Source of the DNA: Pseudalkalibacillus sp. SCS-8
GTDB lineage: Bacteria; Bacillota; Bacilli; Bacillales; Fictibacillaceae
Reading direction: 5' to 3'
Assembly: GCF_040126055.1 (NCBI RefSeq)
Contig: NZ_CP143541.1
Coordinates: 496,001-560,000 of the forward strand
Length of the DNA: 64,000 nucleotides
Every line of letters starts with the position of its first letter. The first letter of the stretch is position 1. The translations under genes were made by a program, and so were the position numbers. The notes under the pieces are model-generated. The model was not told the DNA's origin. It ran no database searches and saw only the letters and a list, made by a program, of their open reading frames with translations. Positions 61,146 through 64,000 of this stretch are shown here, piece by piece.

Positions 61146-61192
61146 TTGACAAAAATCAGCTCTTCCGTGTACACTAATTATAAATATTATAA
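61146..61192 (+). promoter_or_regulatory. perR promoter with PerR box
   Basis: TTGACA (61146-61151), 18-nt spacer, TACACT (61170-61175). Directly downstream TTATAAATATTATAA (61178-61192) matches the PerR consensus TTATAATNATTATAA in 13 of 14 defined positions. It overlaps the expected transcription start, so PerR should repress its own gene. Confidence 0.88.
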
Positions 61193-61228
61193 AGTAAGAA
61201 TGTCTTTTCGGAAGAGAGGTGCATGACG

Positions 61229-61666
61229 ATGTCACAAGAAGAAAACCGATTACAAACAGCGGTTGAAACATTGAAAGATGCGGGAGTTCGCATAACGCCC
61301 CAACGTCATGCGATTTTAGAATACCTGATTCAAACGCTGTCTCATCCTACAGCAGATGAGATTTATAAAGCACTTGAGGACAAATTCCCAAATATGAGTG
61401 TTGCAACGGTTTATAACAACCTCCGAGTTTTTAAAAACGCAGGACTGGTCAAGGAACTGACCTATGGAGATGCATCCAGCCGGTTTGATTGCGTCACGAC
61501 AGATCACTATCATGTTATCTGTGAAGAATGCGGCAAAATCGTCGACTTTTCATACCCTGGTCTCGACGAAGTTGAACATGTTGCTGAACATGTTACCGGG
61601 TTCCGGGTCAACAATCACCGGATGGAAGTATACGGTACTTGTCCAGATTGTCAAAAAGTCCATTAA
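61229..61666 (+). CDS. perR: Peroxide-responsive repressor PerR
   Basis: A 145-residue Fur-family regulator. [15 protein letters not shown] and [12 protein letters not shown] form the winged helix; the regulatory metal site includes His/Asp residues in [19 protein letters not shown], and the structural zinc is held by CEEC and CPDC. Peroxide oxidises His ligands in the Fe form and releases DNA. ATG 61229 has GAGAGG 9 nt upstream; ATG 61223 is only 3 nt away. Preceded by a PerR box; bcp lies upstream. Confidence 0.95.
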   Translation: MSQEENRLQTAVETLKDAGVRITPQRHAILEYLIQTLSHPTADEIYKALEDKFPNMSVATVYNNLRVFKNAGLVKELTYGDASSRFDCVTTDHYHVICEECGKIVDFSYPGLDEVEHVAEHVTGFRVNNHRMEVYGTCPDCQKVH

Positions 61667-61670
61667 AAAA

Positions 61671-61698
61671 GCTGAGGTGGCTGCCTCAGCGTTTTTTA
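61671..61698. terminator. Bidirectional terminator between perR and ygzB
   Basis: GCTGAGG (61671-61677) with CCTCAGC (61684-61690), A run before and TTTTTT after. Confidence 0.88.
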
Positions 61699-61701
61699 TG
61701 T

Positions 61702-62070
61702 TCAATTTTCCTCATCTGTGCTTTTCTTCTTATGATTGTATTTCTCATCAAATTCAACACCTTCAAGCGATGGATCGAGCGTAAGTGGCTGCTTACAAAA
61801 CATACATGCGTCTACACGTCCTAACACTTTCGTAACCTTGTGGCAATTTGGACATTCTACCTGAACTGCCTTGGTGGAAAGCATTCCAATCCATATGTAG
61901 ACAGCTGCACTTGATAAAGTCGCTAGAAAACCAATCAACATGAAGATCGTCATCACAAGAAAGCTTGCTTTGAAATAGAGACCAAGATACATGATGATGA
62001 TCCCGATAAAAACGAGACTTAGTGCAAATGTCCTGATTTTATTTATTTTACTTGTATATTTTAGTTCCAT
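61702..62070 (-). CDS. ygzB: YgzB family membrane protein with zinc ribbon
   Basis: A 122-residue protein. [20 protein letters not shown] and a second helix (about residues 44-70) precede a zinc-ribbon-like CPNC...CMFC module (about residues 81-103) and [17 protein letters not shown]. The order and length match YgzB, found beside perR in Bacillus. Function unknown. ATG 62070 has CAGGAGG 10 nt upstream; an ATG three codons earlier abuts that site. Confidence 0.92.
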   Translation of the reverse strand: MELKYTSKINKIRTFALSLVFIGIIIMYLGLYFKASFLVMTIFMLIGFLATLSSAAVYIWIGMLSTKAVQVECPNCHKVTKVLGRVDACMFCKQPLTLDPSLEGVEFDEKYNHKKKSTDEEN

Positions 62071-62227
62071 AATATACATTCCTCCTGCACACAGTATAGC
62101 AAAGAACAAATTCGAAATCATGAACATTCTTTTAACTTTCTATATTGTTAAAGGAAAAACAGTTGGAACATGGAATAGATTACATTGAAGAAGTACGACG
62201 GAGATTCATACAGGAGATGATTGTACG

Positions 62228-63097
62228 ATGGAAGATATATTACGGCCTCTATATCAGGAGAGGGCAAGCCGCGAGGAGACATTGGGTGTATTATTGGTAG
62301 AGAAGCATAAAGCATTCAGTCCATCTACCGACCATTTTGATGTCATCCTGTTCATAATTGTAGAGAAAGCAGAGTCATCCTGGCAGGTGAAACATTATGA
62401 ATTTGAAAATAAAAAAGCAGCCTTACATGTTGTTGACCTTCAACAATTAAATGAATGGCTTATGCTCGGTTCCCACAGACGTGTAGTGGATTGGGTCGTG
62501 AACGGCAAAGTGTTGTTCGACCGAAATGAATTTGTTGATGCATTGAAGAAGCGCATTAATGATTTTCCGATTGCGGAACGAAAAAAGAAGATCGGTATCG
62601 AATTTGCCAAGCTCGTCCGTAGGTTTTCAGATGGAAAAGAACTCTATTATGCTGGTCACTTTTTGGATGCTTACAATAACATCATACATGCACTTCATCA
62701 TTTGGCCCGGCTATCTGTCATTGAGCATGGTTTCTATCCGGAAGTGACGGTATGGAATCAAGTGAAGCAAATTGAACCAGAGATCTACAAGTTATATGAA
62801 GAATTGACCTCAAGTGATGAACCAATTAATAAAAGGATTGAATTGCTCATTCTCGCAAACGAGTTCTCATTGTCTTCAAAAACTGCCCTTGGTTCTCGTC
62901 ACCTGAAAGATGTAATGGAGACAAAAGCAGAATCCTGGTCCTTTTATGAATTGATGCAGCATCCAGAAATGGCTGATTATAAAATTGATCTAGGAGCGGT
63001 CATTGAACATCTCATTGAAAAAGAATACATTCAAGTCGTCCGACACGAAACGAAAGGGAAGGGGATTTTCCACAGGACTTATTCATTTAGAAAATAG
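62228..63097 (+). CDS. ygxA: YgxA, nucleotidyltransferase-like protein
   Basis: A 289-residue protein found just before an rrn operon, like B. subtilis ygxA before rrnD. The N-terminal half has a nucleotidyltransferase-like layout (DHFDVILFIIVEKAE, VVDWVVNGKVLFDRNEF) but no clear GS...DxD site; the middle is helical with HALHHLARLSVIEHGFYPEV, and the C-terminus looks like a winged helix. Activity unknown. ATG 62228 follows ACAGGAGATGATTGTACG. Confidence 0.88.
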   Translation: MEDILRPLYQERASREETLGVLLVEKHKAFSPSTDHFDVILFIIVEKAESSWQVKHYEFENKKAALHVVDLQQLNEWLMLGSHRRVVDWVVNGKVLFDRNEFVDALKKRINDFPIAERKKKIGIEFAKLVRRFSDGKELYYAGHFLDAYNNIIHALHHLARLSVIEHGFYPEVTVWNQVKQIEPEIYKLYEELTSSDEPINKRIELLILANEFSLSSKTALGSRHLKDVMETKAESWSFYELMQHPEMADYKIDLGAVIEHLIEKEYIQVVRHETKGKGIFHRTYSFRK

Positions 63098-63232
63098 AAC
63101 GACGTTAACGCGCATGTTCAAGTGAGGGTCACGGTGAAGTGGAGTAAATGTTGAAAGAATAAACAAAGATGTCCTCTATATAAGTGAAATCTCGGTTCTT
63201 TAAAGTGAGAGAAAATTAATTGCAAAATCATG

Positions 63233-63262
63233 TTGACACTTCTTTTCGAACCATGGTATATT
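63233..63262 (+). promoter_or_regulatory. rrn promoter P1
   Basis: TTGACA (63233-63238), 18-nt spacer, TATATT (63257-63262), about 280 nt before mature 16S. Confidence 0.75.
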
Positions 63263-63331
63263 ATATCTCGTCGCTGCGAAAGCGGCGGGATGTTTTGTTT
63301 AAAACGACAACGAAATTCAACAAAAAAGTTG

Positions 63332-63360
63332 TTGACAGCAAAACGTTCAAATGATATTCT
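63332..63360 (+). promoter_or_regulatory. rrn promoter P2
   Basis: TTGACA (63332-63337), 17-nt spacer, TATTCT (63355-63360), 99 nt downstream of P1, the usual tandem arrangement of Bacillus rrn operons. Confidence 0.82.
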
Positions 63361-63442
63361 ATAAAAGTCGCTGTTAAGACAACAGCAAACAAAAAACTTC
63401 GATAACAGACAACGCATTTTGTTGATTCTGATCGAAAGAACC

Positions 63443-63461
63443 AGTTCTTTGAAAACTGAAC
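63443..63461 (+). promoter_or_regulatory. boxA-like antitermination site in the rrn leader
   Basis: AGTTCTTTGAAAACTGAAC resembles the boxA (NusB/NusE binding) element of Bacillus rrn leaders and lies about 80 nt before 16S. Confidence 0.65.
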
Positions 63462-63538
63462 AAAAGCCAAGCGTGAAACGGGTTTTTAATAACCCTGAAT
63501 CAATTTCGATTTACATTTATGAGCAAGACAAACTTTAC

Positions 63539-64000
<462 letters not shown>

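Overview
The window is a chromosomal segment of a low-to-mid GC, endospore-forming Bacillaceae bacterium. Evidence: strong AGGAGG ribosome-binding sites with frequent TTG/GTG starts, spore genes (sspE, sspK, pdaA), a PerR box, sigma-B-type promoters, and gene orders matching the Bacillus subtilis yfk/yfj/yfh/yga region that leads into an rRNA operon. The genus cannot be fixed by reading alone.

Layout. 1-1.8 kb: end of a secreted-protein gene and four small genes. 1.8-9.8 kb: a Tad/Flp pilus locus (DUF192 protein, Flp pilin, prepilin peptidase, TadE, TadG-like, CpaB, CpaE, CpaF, TadB, TadC) behind a cyclic-di-GMP-I riboswitch with its own terminator. 9.8-11.6 kb: a long-form RsgA GTPase behind a leader-peptide attenuator and a second terminator, followed by a YjbQ protein. 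11.6-20 kb: a MITE-like repeat, an alanine/glycine symporter, an orphan pair of peptide-type ABC permeases, a divergent sigma-B-type stress pair, a BrkB-like membrane protein and acetolactate synthase. 20-31 kb: YkuV, MFS and MATE transporters, an OsmC protein, an AbiGi-like gene, YfkD, an HxlR regulator, class I fumarase, PdaA and a TrmA-family rRNA methyltransferase. 31.2 kb: a dense cluster of DnaA boxes. 31.4-45 kb: the yfh block (YfhD, a GNAT enzyme with an unusual tRNA-like 5' leader, an amidohydrolase, YfhF, RecX, YfhH, SspK, YfhJ, YfhP, MutY, SspE, YgaC, YgaD). 45.5-51.3 kb: a five-gene oligopeptide ABC operon in appDFABC order. 51.5-63.1 kb: YgaE-like exporter, HemL2/GsaB, a three-gene ABC-2 exporter, CNNM/CorC protein, K+ channel, Bcp peroxiredoxin, a 2-hydroxyacid dehydrogenase, cobalamin adenosyltransferase, PerR, YgzB and YgxA. 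63.2-64 kb: tandem rrn promoters and the 5' 462 nt of 16S rRNA.

Most of the window is ordinary vertically inherited core genome. The interesting signals are largely non-coding: a c-di-GMP switch over the pilus operon (predicted OFF-switch), a leader-peptide attenuator in front of a ribosome-assembly GTPase, a tRNA-like leader with a relay of mutually exclusive hairpins before a GNAT gene, a DnaA-box cluster far from any dnaA gene, and several families of dispersed intergenic repeats.
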